A stretch of 48,227 bases of DNA from Candidatus Omnitrophota bacterium (GTDB taxonomy: Bacteria; Omnitrophota; Gorgyraeia; Gygaellales; Profunditerraquicolaceae): assembly GCA_016867115.1 (NCBI GenBank), contig VGKG01000008.1, positions 1-48,227 of the forward strand, read 5' to 3'. The position numbers and the translations under genes are program-made. Under the pieces are notes generated by a model. That model was not told where the DNA came from, made no database searches, and saw only the letters and a list, made by a program, of their open reading frames with translations. Below are positions 1 to 7,352 of this stretch, one piece after another (the stretch's first letter is position 1; each line of letters opens with the position of its first letter).

Positions 1-498
1 TTCACCGTGGATGCCACCAAGCCCTATGACGCAGGCACAGGCGCTAATGTCACCGGAAGATTCTTAAGCGGGGTGATCGGCCTGGATGATTGCACGCTCT
101 CAGGCGGCACTGCCGATTACGCCTCAAAGAACGTGGGTAATGGGATCACCGTCTCTTTAGCCGGCGCCACCTTGGCCGGTGCAGATAAAGATAACTATAA
201 TCTCACTAGCGTCACTGACACTAGCGCCAATATCACGCCAAAAGATATCACCGGAAGTTTCACCGTGGATGCCACCAAGCCCTATGACGCAGGCACAGGC
301 GCTAATGTCACCGGAAGATTCTTAAGCGGGGTGATCGGCCTGGATGATTGCACGCTCTCAGGCGGCACTGCCGATTACGCCTCAAAGAACGTGGGTAATG
401 GGATCACCGTCTCTTTAGCCGGCGCCACCTTGGCCGGTGCAGATAAAGATAACTATAATCTCACTAGCGTCACTGACACTAGCGCCAATATCACGCCT
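1..498 (+). repeat. Two near-perfect 258-bp tandem units in the adhesin gene
   Basis: The sequence from base 1 recurs from base 259 (both begin TTCACCGTGGATGCC). The units match by eye through about base 240 and base 498. The period is 258 bp, exactly 86 codons. Identity at DNA level implies recent duplication or gene conversion, and a risk that copy number is collapsed in the assembly. Confidence 0.9.
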
Positions 499-1227
499 AA
501 GCAATTGACGGTAACTGGAATTGCTGCGGACAATAAGGTGTATGACGCCACTACTAACGCGGTCATTAATATTTCCGGCGCTGTGCTTTCAGGCGTAGTT
601 CCAGGCGATACGGTCAACTTAAGCACCGCGGGCGCAACTGGAACATTTGCGGATAAGAATGCCGGTATAGGTAAGACTGTGGATATTTCCGGCCTTTCCC
701 TCTCCGGGGCAGATAGCGGCAATTATAACCTGACTTCAACCAGCGCAACCGCCACCGCTGATATTACTCCTGGAACTCTTACCGTTACTGCCACCGGAGA
801 AAACAAGGTCTACGACGGCACCACCACTGCCACGGTCACTTTATCAGATGACAGGATCGCCGGCGACGTGCTCACCGACAGCTATGTTAGCGCTACCTTT
901 GCCGATACAAACGTCGGAACCGGCAAGACGATCACCGTAACCGGTATTTCCATCTCAGGGGCGGATGCAGGAAATTATCTATTAAGCTCGACCACCGCAA
1001 TCGCCTTCGCTGATATCGCCGCAAGGCCGGTTCCGCCTGGAGACCCTACGCGCGCGAACTATCCTTACGCGGACATCCCGTACTGGGAAGACTATCTGCG
1101 CATTCAGTATTATTTCCAGATGCTCTTCCGCAGCAGGATCTACCTGGCACCGAGCCTTGGCGAGCAATTCGGCTTCGACATGGATTTCATTTTTGAGGAA
1201 GGGGAGATTAAGTTTAAGCGGTTGTAA
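1..1227 (+). CDS. YDG/MBG-repeat adhesin, C-terminal part (5' end outside window)
   Basis: The reading frame is open from base 1, so this is the tail of a larger gene. It is built from roughly 80-90 residue beta-rich repeats of the YDG type, each opening with a K-x-YD-A/G-T motif (KPYDAGT, KVYDATT, KVYDGTT) and closing with SGAD-x-x-NY-x-L. The first two repeats are essentially identical. After the last repeat comes a unique tail of about 65 residues, rich in Tyr and Phe, with no recognisable anchor or sorting motif. Such repeats are typical of large secreted filamentous-hemagglutinin-like proteins exported by two-partner secretion. The convergent neighbour encodes an FhaC/ShlB-type transporter, which fits a TpsA substrate. 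The N-terminal TPS domain that would prove this is outside the window. Function as a surface adhesin is inferred. Confidence 0.8.
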   Translation, partial: FTVDATKPYDAGTGANVTGRFLSGVIGLDDCTLSGGTADYASKNVGNGITVSLAGATLAGADKDNYNLTSVTDTSANITPKDITGSFTVDATKPYDAGTGANVTGRFLSGVIGLDDCTLSGGTADYASKNVGNGITVSLAGATLAGADKDNYNLTSVTDTSANITPKQLTVTGIAADNKVYDATTNAVINISGAVLSGVVPGDTVNLSTAGATGTFADKNAGIGKTVDISGLSLSGADSGNYNLTSTSATATADITPGTLTVTATGENKVYDGTTTATVTLSDDRIAGDVLTDSYVSATFADTNVGTGKTITVTGISISGADAGNYLLSSTTAIAFADIAARPVPPGDPTRANYPYADIPYWEDYLRIQYYFQMLFRSRIYLAPSLGEQFGFDMDFIFEEGEIKFKRL

Positions 1228-1232
1228 ATAAA

Positions 1233-1268
1233 AAGGCTTCTTACCTTAGATCTTAGGTAAGAAGCCTT
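1233..1268. terminator. Bidirectional terminator between convergent genes
   Basis: A perfect 14-bp stem (AAGGCTTCTTACCT, 1233-1246, against 1255-1268) encloses an 8-nt loop. On the minus strand it is followed by a T-rich TTTTTATTT tract, so it should terminate the coiled-coil gene well. On the plus strand only GTGTTTGTT follows. Confidence 0.85.
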
Positions 1269-1291
1269 GTGTTTGTTGTGGAGTGATTACT

Positions 1292-2470
1292 TTACTGCGC
1301 CGGAGACTCTTCCAGCGCTTTTTTCATTTCTTCCTTACGCAGGCGCTCTTCTTCTTTCTGCTGAAGTTTGAGCTGGCGCTCGCGCTCTTTCTGGGCTCTT
1401 TTCTCAGCAGCTTCTGCTTCTCTTTCCTGGCGTAAAGCTTCTTTGCGGGCTATCTCTTCCTGGCGCTTGGCATCGGCCTCAGCGCGCTTTTGCGCTGCTG
1501 CCTCTTCCTTCTGCTGGCGCAGCGCTTCCTTGCGGGCCAATTCTTCCTGGCGTTTGGCTTCAACTTCGGCTTTCTTCTCGGCTGCCGCAGCTTCTCTTTC
1601 CTGTTTCTCTATCTCCCTCTGCTGAAGAAGTTCCTGGCGCTTCGCTTCGGCTTCTGCCTTCTTCTGGGCTGCGGCTTCTTCCTTTGCTTTGCGCGTTTCT
1701 TCCCGGCGGGCTAATTCTTCTTGTCTTGCCTTTTCTTTTTCTTCTGCGCTAAGGCGCTTCTCTTCGGGTTGCTCTGCAGCCTTCTTTGCGCGCTCCTCTT
1801 CCCGTTGAGCGAGCTCCTGCTGACGCTTAGCCTCAGCTTCAGCTTTCTTCTGAGCAGCTGCTTCTTCTTTCTGCTTACGTAAAGCTTCCTTACGCGCTAA
1901 TTCTTCCTGGCGGGCCTTTTCTTTTTCTTCTGCGCTAAGGCGCTTCTCTTCGGGTTGCTCTGCAACCTTCTTGGCGCGTTCCTCTTCCCGTTGTGCAAGT
2001 TCTTCCTGGCGCCTGGCTTCGGCTTCGGCTTTCTTCTGCGCCTGGTTGATGTAACTGCGCATCTGGGGGTCCTTGGAAACCTCCAAGGCCTTATTCCATG
2101 CCTCTTTCGCCTCTTTGAGTTTGCCTGCCGCATATAGGACATTGCCCTGCTCAAAATACTCGCGGATCTGGGATTCACGCGACTGGTTCTCTATCTCTAA
2201 GTTGACCCGCTTAAGGTTCTTTTCTGCCTCCTGCAATAACTGCTTCAGGCTCATATTATAATCCGGCATCACCTTGCCCACTACTTCGAGGCTGACCTCG
2301 CCGGTATCCTTCTTTTCATCAGAGATGACCCCGCCTGCCTCCTCCTCCGGCGCAGAACTCTCCAGGCTGGCGCTCTCCTGAGTCTTTTCCTCAGCAGACA
2401 GATCAGCGTTCAAAATAAAAACTAACCCCAGGGTCAGCATTATCCCAAGAATGTATTTTGACTTCTGCAT
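1292..2470 (-). CDS. Secreted charged coiled-coil protein with TolA-like repeats
   Basis: 392 residues. An N-terminal signal peptide (hydrophobic stretch ILGIMLTLGLVFIL, then cleavage near ADLSAEE) is followed by an acidic segment. Next is a short TPR-like helical pair around residues 108-145 (YFEQGNVLYAAGKLKEAKEA). The remaining two thirds are almost pure K/E/A/R/Q coiled coil. Near-identical units of 62 residues (186 bp period, e.g. around 1746 and 1932 on the DNA) carry AEQPEEKRLSAEEKEKARQ. This resembles the periplasm-spanning helix of TolA, but there is no TolA C-terminal domain, so homology cannot be claimed. It lies 35 bp downstream of the tpsB-like gene on the same strand and is probably co-transcribed, suggesting a periplasmic accessory role in secretion. 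That role is inference. Confidence 0.75.
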   Translation of the reverse strand: MQKSKYILGIMLTLGLVFILNADLSAEEKTQESASLESSAPEEEAGGVISDEKKDTGEVSLEVVGKVMPDYNMSLKQLLQEAEKNLKRVNLEIENQSRESQIREYFEQGNVLYAAGKLKEAKEAWNKALEVSKDPQMRSYINQAQKKAEAEARRQEELAQREEERAKKVAEQPEEKRLSAEEKEKARQEELARKEALRKQKEEAAAQKKAEAEAKRQQELAQREEERAKKAAEQPEEKRLSAEEKEKARQEELARREETRKAKEEAAAQKKAEAEAKRQELLQQREIEKQEREAAAAEKKAEVEAKRQEELARKEALRQQKEEAAAQKRAEADAKRQEEIARKEALRQEREAEAAEKRAQKERERQLKLQQKEEERLRKEEMKKALEESPAQ

Positions 2471-2505
2471 TTATTCCTCCTAAAATATTTAAAGATTATT
2501 CCGGA

Positions 2506-4623
2506 CTAGAATTCCAGGATAAAGGGTTTGGGAATAGCCCCGTCGGAAATCTGCTGCCAGAGCTTCTTGGCGTCTTCGGTCCTGCCTTCCTGCTCAAACT
2601 TTTTGGCCAGCTTCTCTTTTGTTTTTAGCTCTTTCTGCTGCGTAAGGCAGGCGCGGGCATATTCTTCGGCTTGTTGAAGCAGGGATTTACCGATCGAATC
2701 TATCTTTTCATAATACGCTTTGCATTCCTTCAATTGATTCTTCTGTTCGCAGGCCCTGGCCTCATCCATATAACCGTAAAGCTTCTTTCTTACGGCACTC
2801 CCCGGACGGATCAATTCTTCATCCAGCAGCCTCTTTGCCCACTGCTTGATATTCTCTTCTTCGTTAAGCTTGGTGATGCGCTCGATCTCTTCGGGAAGCC
2901 GCTCCTGGAAATCTACAGAAATATGAAAACGCGACCTTCCGGCCTCGGTGATCGGCCGGTTAGCCGCAAGGGGAAAGCCCCACTCAAGCCGCACCAGGGC
3001 CTGGTTATAGAGGCTGAAACGCAGCCCTGCTCCGGCAGCCAGCATGTTCACCCGGCTTCTTTCCCTGCCGCTAGTCTCGCTCTCTAAGGGGCCGCGGCGC
3101 TGTCCCCAGCCGTAATCTACAAAGAGTACACCGGTAGTCTGGTCTTTGAGGGATTTTTCCGCGTAAGGCAGGTGCCAGCTCGACGGGACGAAAAAGGCCG
3201 GGATCAATAATTCGACGCTGTCGGTTACCGCGCTATCTGCCAGGTAATCGCCGGCAGGATAACCGCGCACCGAATCAATGCCGCCTAAACTGAACTCTTC
3301 CTGGGGCGTGAGCTTCTCGCTTGCCCACTGGCCCTTGACCTTGATGTTCGCCTGCAGGCCAAGCGGCAGGGATCTTCTATGCTGAATGCCTAAAGTGGCC
3401 TTGGTAAAGTCCGGATGCGCTCCCCTTGAGGCAAAGGGGTTGTACATCTTGCTTGCGCCAAAGGCCTTCACCCCGCGGGCGATTTCCGGGGAGATCGTCG
3501 TCGTAGCGCCAAAATCGCGGCGCACGTAGCTTCCGCCGAGGGTGAAGATACGCAACCTGTCCTTATTATATACCGGCTCGCCCGAGGCGATCCAGGTGAC
3601 CTTATCCTTGGCGTCAAAACCCACATAGATCTCTCCGATGTATTCGTCTTTTTTATAAAGGTCCTGGTGCAGGGAGACGCTGGAGTTCTTGGCGTTAGAT
3701 TCGATCCCGAAGACAGAGAACTCCTTTCCGGGGATGGAGACACTGCGGCTGTAGCCGTAAAGCAGCGTCGTGCCGTAAGGCGTGACCGGAAGGCTGTGGT
3801 AGAGATAAAACCCGTTAAAGGCCCGGCCGGAATTGTAGCCGCCCATCAAAGTGTCGTCAAGCCCGAGGAAATTATTCATCCTTGCGCCGTAACCCTGGCG
3901 GGTCTTTCCGGTTGAGACTACGCCTTCGTGGTCAAAGGTATAAGTAAGGTGGGCCGGCAGGCTCGTCTCGGGAGTAAGGTAGATATCGGTAGTCCCGGGC
4001 TTTTTCCCGGCGTGCAGCGCAGCCTTTACCTCGCGGTCGGGGTTCTTGTTCATCATCTGGATGCTGCGCGAGATCTTGTCGTAACGCAGGACCTCGCCCG
4101 GCAGGATCTTCCAGTAGTAATAGAGGCGCTTCTTGCTGAAATAGCGGGCATCCTGGGCCTGCAGCTCGCCCATCTTTGCCTCCACCACCTGCAGGGTCAC
4201 CGTGCCTTCGGCTATCTCCTGGGGCACGACAAAGACCGCGGCGATCACGCCCCGGCGCAGGTACTCTCTTTCGATCTCTTTGGAGAGGACCTCCAGTTCG
4301 CTTAAGCCGACTTCCCGGTTTTCATATTTCTGGACGATCGAGGCGAAATCCTCAGGGGAGAAACTCTGCATCCCGGCGAGATTGATCTTTTTGACGAAGA
4401 ACTTTTCCTCTTCAGGGGAGACCGGCGCCTCTTCCGGCTCGACTACGGCGGGCTTTTCACGGGGCTGTGCCCCGCGCTCCCTTATCCTTTCTTCTCTCTC
4501 CCGCTGCAGCTCGTCAATCCCGGAGGTGGCCCGCTCTACTGCCGCAGGCGGAGGCTGGGAATAGAGAGGATTGCCGGATAATAAGACAAAAATAGAGATA
4601 ATCAGTCCCTTACTTATTTTCAT
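2506..4623 (-). CDS. Two-partner secretion outer-membrane transporter (TpsB, ShlB/FhaC/HecB family)
   Basis: 705 residues. The signal peptide (GLIISIFVLLSGNPLYSQ) is followed by a Pro/Glu-rich stretch. A POTRA domain spans about residues 72-150 (FFVKKINLAGMQSFSPEDF onward, ending in a VTLQVVEAKMGELQ strand). The 16-strand Omp85-type barrel follows, with the family motif region containing GGIDSVRGYPAGDY near residue 440. The barrel appears to end around FHISVDFQERLP (about residue 575). About 130 further residues form a charged, helical, TPR-like extension (ARACEQKNQLKECKAYYEKI). Family members normally end at the barrel, so this extension is unusual. Its natural substrate is probably the YDG-repeat protein that converges on this cluster. 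The start is the ATG at 4623, downstream of a good promoter. Confidence 0.88.
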   Translation of the reverse strand: MKISKGLIISIFVLLSGNPLYSQPPPAAVERATSGIDELQREREERIRERGAQPREKPAVVEPEEAPVSPEEEKFFVKKINLAGMQSFSPEDFASIVQKYENREVGLSELEVLSKEIEREYLRRGVIAAVFVVPQEIAEGTVTLQVVEAKMGELQAQDARYFSKKRLYYYWKILPGEVLRYDKISRSIQMMNKNPDREVKAALHAGKKPGTTDIYLTPETSLPAHLTYTFDHEGVVSTGKTRQGYGARMNNFLGLDDTLMGGYNSGRAFNGFYLYHSLPVTPYGTTLLYGYSRSVSIPGKEFSVFGIESNAKNSSVSLHQDLYKKDEYIGEIYVGFDAKDKVTWIASGEPVYNKDRLRIFTLGGSYVRRDFGATTTISPEIARGVKAFGASKMYNPFASRGAHPDFTKATLGIQHRRSLPLGLQANIKVKGQWASEKLTPQEEFSLGGIDSVRGYPAGDYLADSAVTDSVELLIPAFFVPSSWHLPYAEKSLKDQTTGVLFVDYGWGQRRGPLESETSGRERSRVNMLAAGAGLRFSLYNQALVRLEWGFPLAANRPITEAGRSRFHISVDFQERLPEEIERITKLNEEENIKQWAKRLLDEELIRPGSAVRKKLYGYMDEARACEQKNQLKECKAYYEKIDSIGKSLLQQAEEYARACLTQQKELKTKEKLAKKFEQEGRTEDAKKLWQQISDGAIPKPFILEF

Positions 4624-4670
4624 TTCTATAAGCGTTATAATGAATTACGACAATTTTACTATTGTAATAT

Positions 4671-4699
4671 ATGATATAGAAGAAAAACTCTTTTGTCAA
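4671..4699 (-). promoter_or_regulatory. Sigma70-type promoter of the tpsB gene
   Basis: Read on the minus strand: TTGACA (4699-4694), a 17-bp spacer, then TATCAT (4676-4671), about 48 bp before the start codon. It is divergent from the fecR-side promoter. Confidence 0.7.
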
Positions 4700-4703
4700 T
4701 AAG

Positions 4704-4735
4704 AAAGTGCTTTTACCTTGACAAAGACGCACTTT
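4704..4735. promoter_or_regulatory. Operator-like dyad between divergent promoters
   Basis: The 7-bp arms AAAGTGC (4704-4710) and GCACTTT (4729-4735) form a perfect inverted repeat spaced by 18 bp, about two helical turns centre to centre. The dyad brackets the -35 box of the plus-strand promoter and lies just upstream of the minus-strand -35. A dimeric regulator bound here could control both directions. No regulator is identified. Confidence 0.5.
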
Positions 4736-4747
4736 GCGTATTATAAT
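4718..4747 (+). promoter_or_regulatory. Consensus sigma70-type promoter of the fecR/CHASE2 genes
   Basis: TTGACA (4718-4723), an 18-bp spacer, then TATAAT (4742-4747), both exact consensus hexamers. A strong AGGAGG ribosome-binding site follows at 4799-4804. Confidence 0.82.
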
Positions 4748-4810
4748 TGCCTTAAATTAGGCGGTTGCTTTTTAGGCTTATTTGAGGTATACTTAATTAG
4801 GAGGTGAAAA

Positions 4811-5275
4811 ATGAGGTTAGTCGGCGTAATCTTAATTCTGGGCCTGGTCCTGGGCGTAACCGCCCTGGGGCTGGCGGAAAACGTAAAAAGGGTAGCCAGT
4901 ATTATGGAGTTTCAAGGCACGGTAGAAGTGAAAATGGGCAAAGCTGCCTGGCAGTCAGCGCAAAAAGGCATGACTTTGAACCCCGGCGACATGATCCGCA
5001 CCAAGAAAAACTCCTTTGCGCTTCTGAATGTGGACGGCAAGGCTGAGACTGCTACTGTTGAAGTAAAGGAGAACAGCCAGGTGAAACTCTCCGAGCTCCT
5101 GGAAAACAAGAAGGACGGCACGCAGTCCACGCTTCTTGACTTGGCCCTGGGCAACATCCTGATCAAGGCAAAGAAGCTGCATTCAGAGAAGTCGAAGTTC
5201 GAGGTGAAGACCCCGACTTCCATTGTCGCGGTAAGAGGCACCACTTTCTCCGTCGCGGTTGAAGCTATAGAATAA
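4811..5275 (+). CDS. Secreted FecR-domain protein
   Basis: 154 residues with an N-terminal signal peptide (LVGVILILGLVLGVTALGLA). A FecR-type domain follows: a GTVEVK strand, LNPGDMIRTKKNSFALLNV, and the hallmark C-terminal PTSIVAVRGTTFSVAVE. Unlike the classical anti-sigma FecR it has no N-terminal cytoplasmic helix domain, so it is a stand-alone periplasmic or outer-membrane-facing sensor. Start: ATG 4811, with AGGAGG six bases upstream. The next gene begins 2 bp after the stop, so the two are translationally close. FecR proteins paired with CHASE2 cyclases are a common arrangement, and the FecR protein probably feeds a periplasmic signal to that partner. The ligand is unknown. Confidence 0.85.
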   Translation: MRLVGVILILGLVLGVTALGLAENVKRVASIMEFQGTVEVKMGKAAWQSAQKGMTLNPGDMIRTKKNSFALLNVDGKAETATVEVKENSQVKLSELLENKKDGTQSTLLDLALGNILIKAKKLHSEKSKFEVKTPTSIVAVRGTTFSVAVEAIE

Positions 5276-5277
5276 CT

Positions 5278-6963
5278 TTGAAATTCCAAAAGACCCTAAT
5301 CGTCAATCTGGCGTTCGCTCTTCTGGGCGCAACGCTGATTTTCTTTTTTTCCCAAAAGGGCCTCCTTGATTATCTGAAGCTTTCCGCTTTGGACTTTTCC
5401 TTCAATCTCAGGGGGCCCATTTCTTATAATCCCCGCATAGTCATCATTGAGATCTCCGATTCAGACATCATCTCTGTCGGCCGCTGGCCGTGGGAGAGGA
5501 AGTGGCTGTCCGCCCTCACCAGGGCCCTGTCGGAACTTGGGGCAAAATACGTCTATTATGATATCATACTCTCCGAGGCCTCAAGGGAAGAGGACGACTC
5601 CCTGCTTGAGGAAGCGCTAAAGGCAAGCCACAATGTATACCTGCCCTTTGCCTTCCAGAACGAAGCCCATAATTATAAGGATGCCCTTATCCCCATTAAG
5701 AGGTTCTCATCTTACATACAAGGTACCGGCGCCACTAATATCTACCCGGATATTGACGGCACCATCCGCCGGGTACCGTTAATCTTTCGGGATAAAGAAA
5801 AGGTCTATCCGCACGCCGCTCTCCAGATCGCCATGGATTATGCGGGCCTGAAGATCCGGGAGATCGATCCGCGTTTTCTCCTTCTCTCCGGCCCCAAAAA
5901 CGAAACAGTCAAAGTCCCCCTGATCAAAAAGAACACCTTCCTGATCAACTGGACGGGAAAGTGGCAGAACACCTTCAAACACTACGGTTTCCTGGACGTA
6001 TTAGCTGCTTATAAAGACTTTCTGGACCATAAGACGCCCCAGGTCCCCATCTCGGATTTCCGTAACAGCATCTGCCTGGTGGGCCTGACTGCTATCGGCC
6101 TATATGATATAAAGCCCATACCCCTGCAGCCGGAATACCCGGGAGTAGGCGTGATCGCCAATACCTTAAGCGACCTGCTGGATAAGTCTTTTCTCTTTGA
6201 TGTGCCGGACTGGATCAACGTGCTTCTTCTCTTTCTGCTTGCGCTCATGCCGGCCTTTCTTATTTCCGGGGAAAAACCCTTTAAAGAGACGCTGGCGGTA
6301 TTCCTGCTTGCCTTTGCCTTTGTCGGAGTCAACGCCCTGCTTTTTAGAAGAGGGATACTGCTGGACTTTTCGCTGCCGCTTCTGGGCCTGGTGTTGAACG
6401 GCTCAGTGGTGGGGATCTATAACTTCATCCGTGTCGCGGTTGAACGGCAGAACTTTTTCAATATGGCGGTCACCGACGGCCTCACCGCCCTCTTCAATAT
6501 CCGCTATTTCAAGATGCTCCTGGATACCGAGATCATCATGGCGCGGGCTGACCGGACCAAGATCTTCAGCATCGTCATGACTGACATTGACCACTTCAAG
6601 AAGTTCAACGACACCTACGGCCATCAGGTCGGAGACCTGGTGCTCAAAGAGGTGGGGGCGGCTTTAAAAAATTCCGTGCGCACCTCGGATATTGTGGCCC
6701 GCTACGGCGGAGAAGAAATGATCCTGCTCTTAAGGGGCTCCATCCTGAAAGACGCCCTCAATATTGCGGAGAAACTGCGTAAATCCATCGAGAACACCCT
6801 CATCAACGACCAGCAGAATACCTACCGGGTAACGGTAAGCTTCGGCGTGGCAGAGTTTAGAGGCGATGATACTGCTGAAAGCCTGATCAAGCGCGCTGAC
6901 GAAGGCCTTTATAAAGCCAAACAGCAGGGCCGCAACCGCGTCTCTTCCGTCGAAATAAAATAG
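5278..6963 (+). CDS. CHASE2-GGDEF membrane diguanylate cyclase
   Basis: 561 residues. An N-terminal transmembrane helix is followed by a large extracytoplasmic CHASE2 sensor (about residues 30-300, with GPISYNPRIVIIEISDSD and GRWPWERKW). Three closely spaced transmembrane helices (about 305-390) and a C-terminal GGDEF domain complete it. The signature is GGEEM (477-481), with the active-site acidic residues kept and the last Phe changed to Met. An inhibitory RxxD site (RTSD, 468-471) stands five residues upstream, so product inhibition by c-di-GMP is expected. The start codon appears to be TTG at 5278, because no ATG fits the first transmembrane helix. It should make c-di-GMP in response to a periplasmic cue, perhaps through the FecR protein, next to adhesin secretion genes. 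Confidence 0.9.
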   Translation: MKFQKTLIVNLAFALLGATLIFFFSQKGLLDYLKLSALDFSFNLRGPISYNPRIVIIEISDSDIISVGRWPWERKWLSALTRALSELGAKYVYYDIILSEASREEDDSLLEEALKASHNVYLPFAFQNEAHNYKDALIPIKRFSSYIQGTGATNIYPDIDGTIRRVPLIFRDKEKVYPHAALQIAMDYAGLKIREIDPRFLLLSGPKNETVKVPLIKKNTFLINWTGKWQNTFKHYGFLDVLAAYKDFLDHKTPQVPISDFRNSICLVGLTAIGLYDIKPIPLQPEYPGVGVIANTLSDLLDKSFLFDVPDWINVLLLFLLALMPAFLISGEKPFKETLAVFLLAFAFVGVNALLFRRGILLDFSLPLLGLVLNGSVVGIYNFIRVAVERQNFFNMAVTDGLTALFNIRYFKMLLDTEIIMARADRTKIFSIVMTDIDHFKKFNDTYGHQVGDLVLKEVGAALKNSVRTSDIVARYGGEEMILLLRGSILKDALNIAEKLRKSIENTLINDQQNTYRVTVSFGVAEFRGDDTAESLIKRADEGLYKAKQQGRNRVSSVEIK

Positions 6964-6997
6964 GGACACCCTTAGCTTTGGCTCAAAGGGTGTCCCT
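6962..6997 (-). terminator. Intrinsic terminator shared by convergent gene ends
   Basis: A perfect 12-bp stem (AGGGACACCCTT 6962-6973 with 6986-6997) and a 12-nt loop overlap the stop codons of both convergent genes. Only the minus strand has a following T tract (ATTTTATTTC), so it mainly ends the Tad operon. Confidence 0.75.
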
Positions 6998-7333
6998 GAG
7001 TTCGAGGAGGTCGCCTTCCTGAGTCCGGCTTTCGCGGATGGCTCCGGCAGGAAGCTCGATGGTGTAGGTGGCAGCGAAATAGACGGCTGAGAGCCGCCAG
7101 GGCTTTACCTCAGGCAGAGCCCTGACTACGCGGTTATTCTTATCCATAAATAGGACATCTATAGGAAACTGCATAAAGAAGGTGTGAATCGAATTACAGG
7201 GCCGGATTACCAGGGCCTGACCCTTGTTTAGGCCCTTCCTTCCCAATAAACCTTTCACCCGACGCAGAGTCGTATCCGCAATTTCTACCTGAGTAGCTAA
7301 GATAGTAGCCTTTGATTTATTGGTAACCTGCAT
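6983..7333 (-). CDS. DUF192 family protein
   Basis: 116 residues matching DUF192 along its whole length: an N-terminal TTLRRVKGLLGRKGL segment, then the conserved core IRPCNSIHTFFMQFPIDVLF, MDKNNRVVR and the C-terminal YTIELPAGAI. No signal peptide is visible in this version, although many family members are secreted. It is the last gene of the Tad-like operon, 20 bp after the cpaE-cpaF fusion. The family's biochemical role is unknown. Family members commonly sit beside Tad or type II/IV secretion genes, so a link to pilus assembly is plausible but not demonstrated. Confidence 0.88.
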   Translation of the reverse strand: MQVTNKSKATILATQVEIADTTLRRVKGLLGRKGLNKGQALVIRPCNSIHTFFMQFPIDVLFMDKNNRVVRALPEVKPWRLSAVYFAATYTIELPAGAIRESRTQEGDLLELRDTL

Positions 7334-7352
7334 TTTTTATGGAGGGGGTCCC

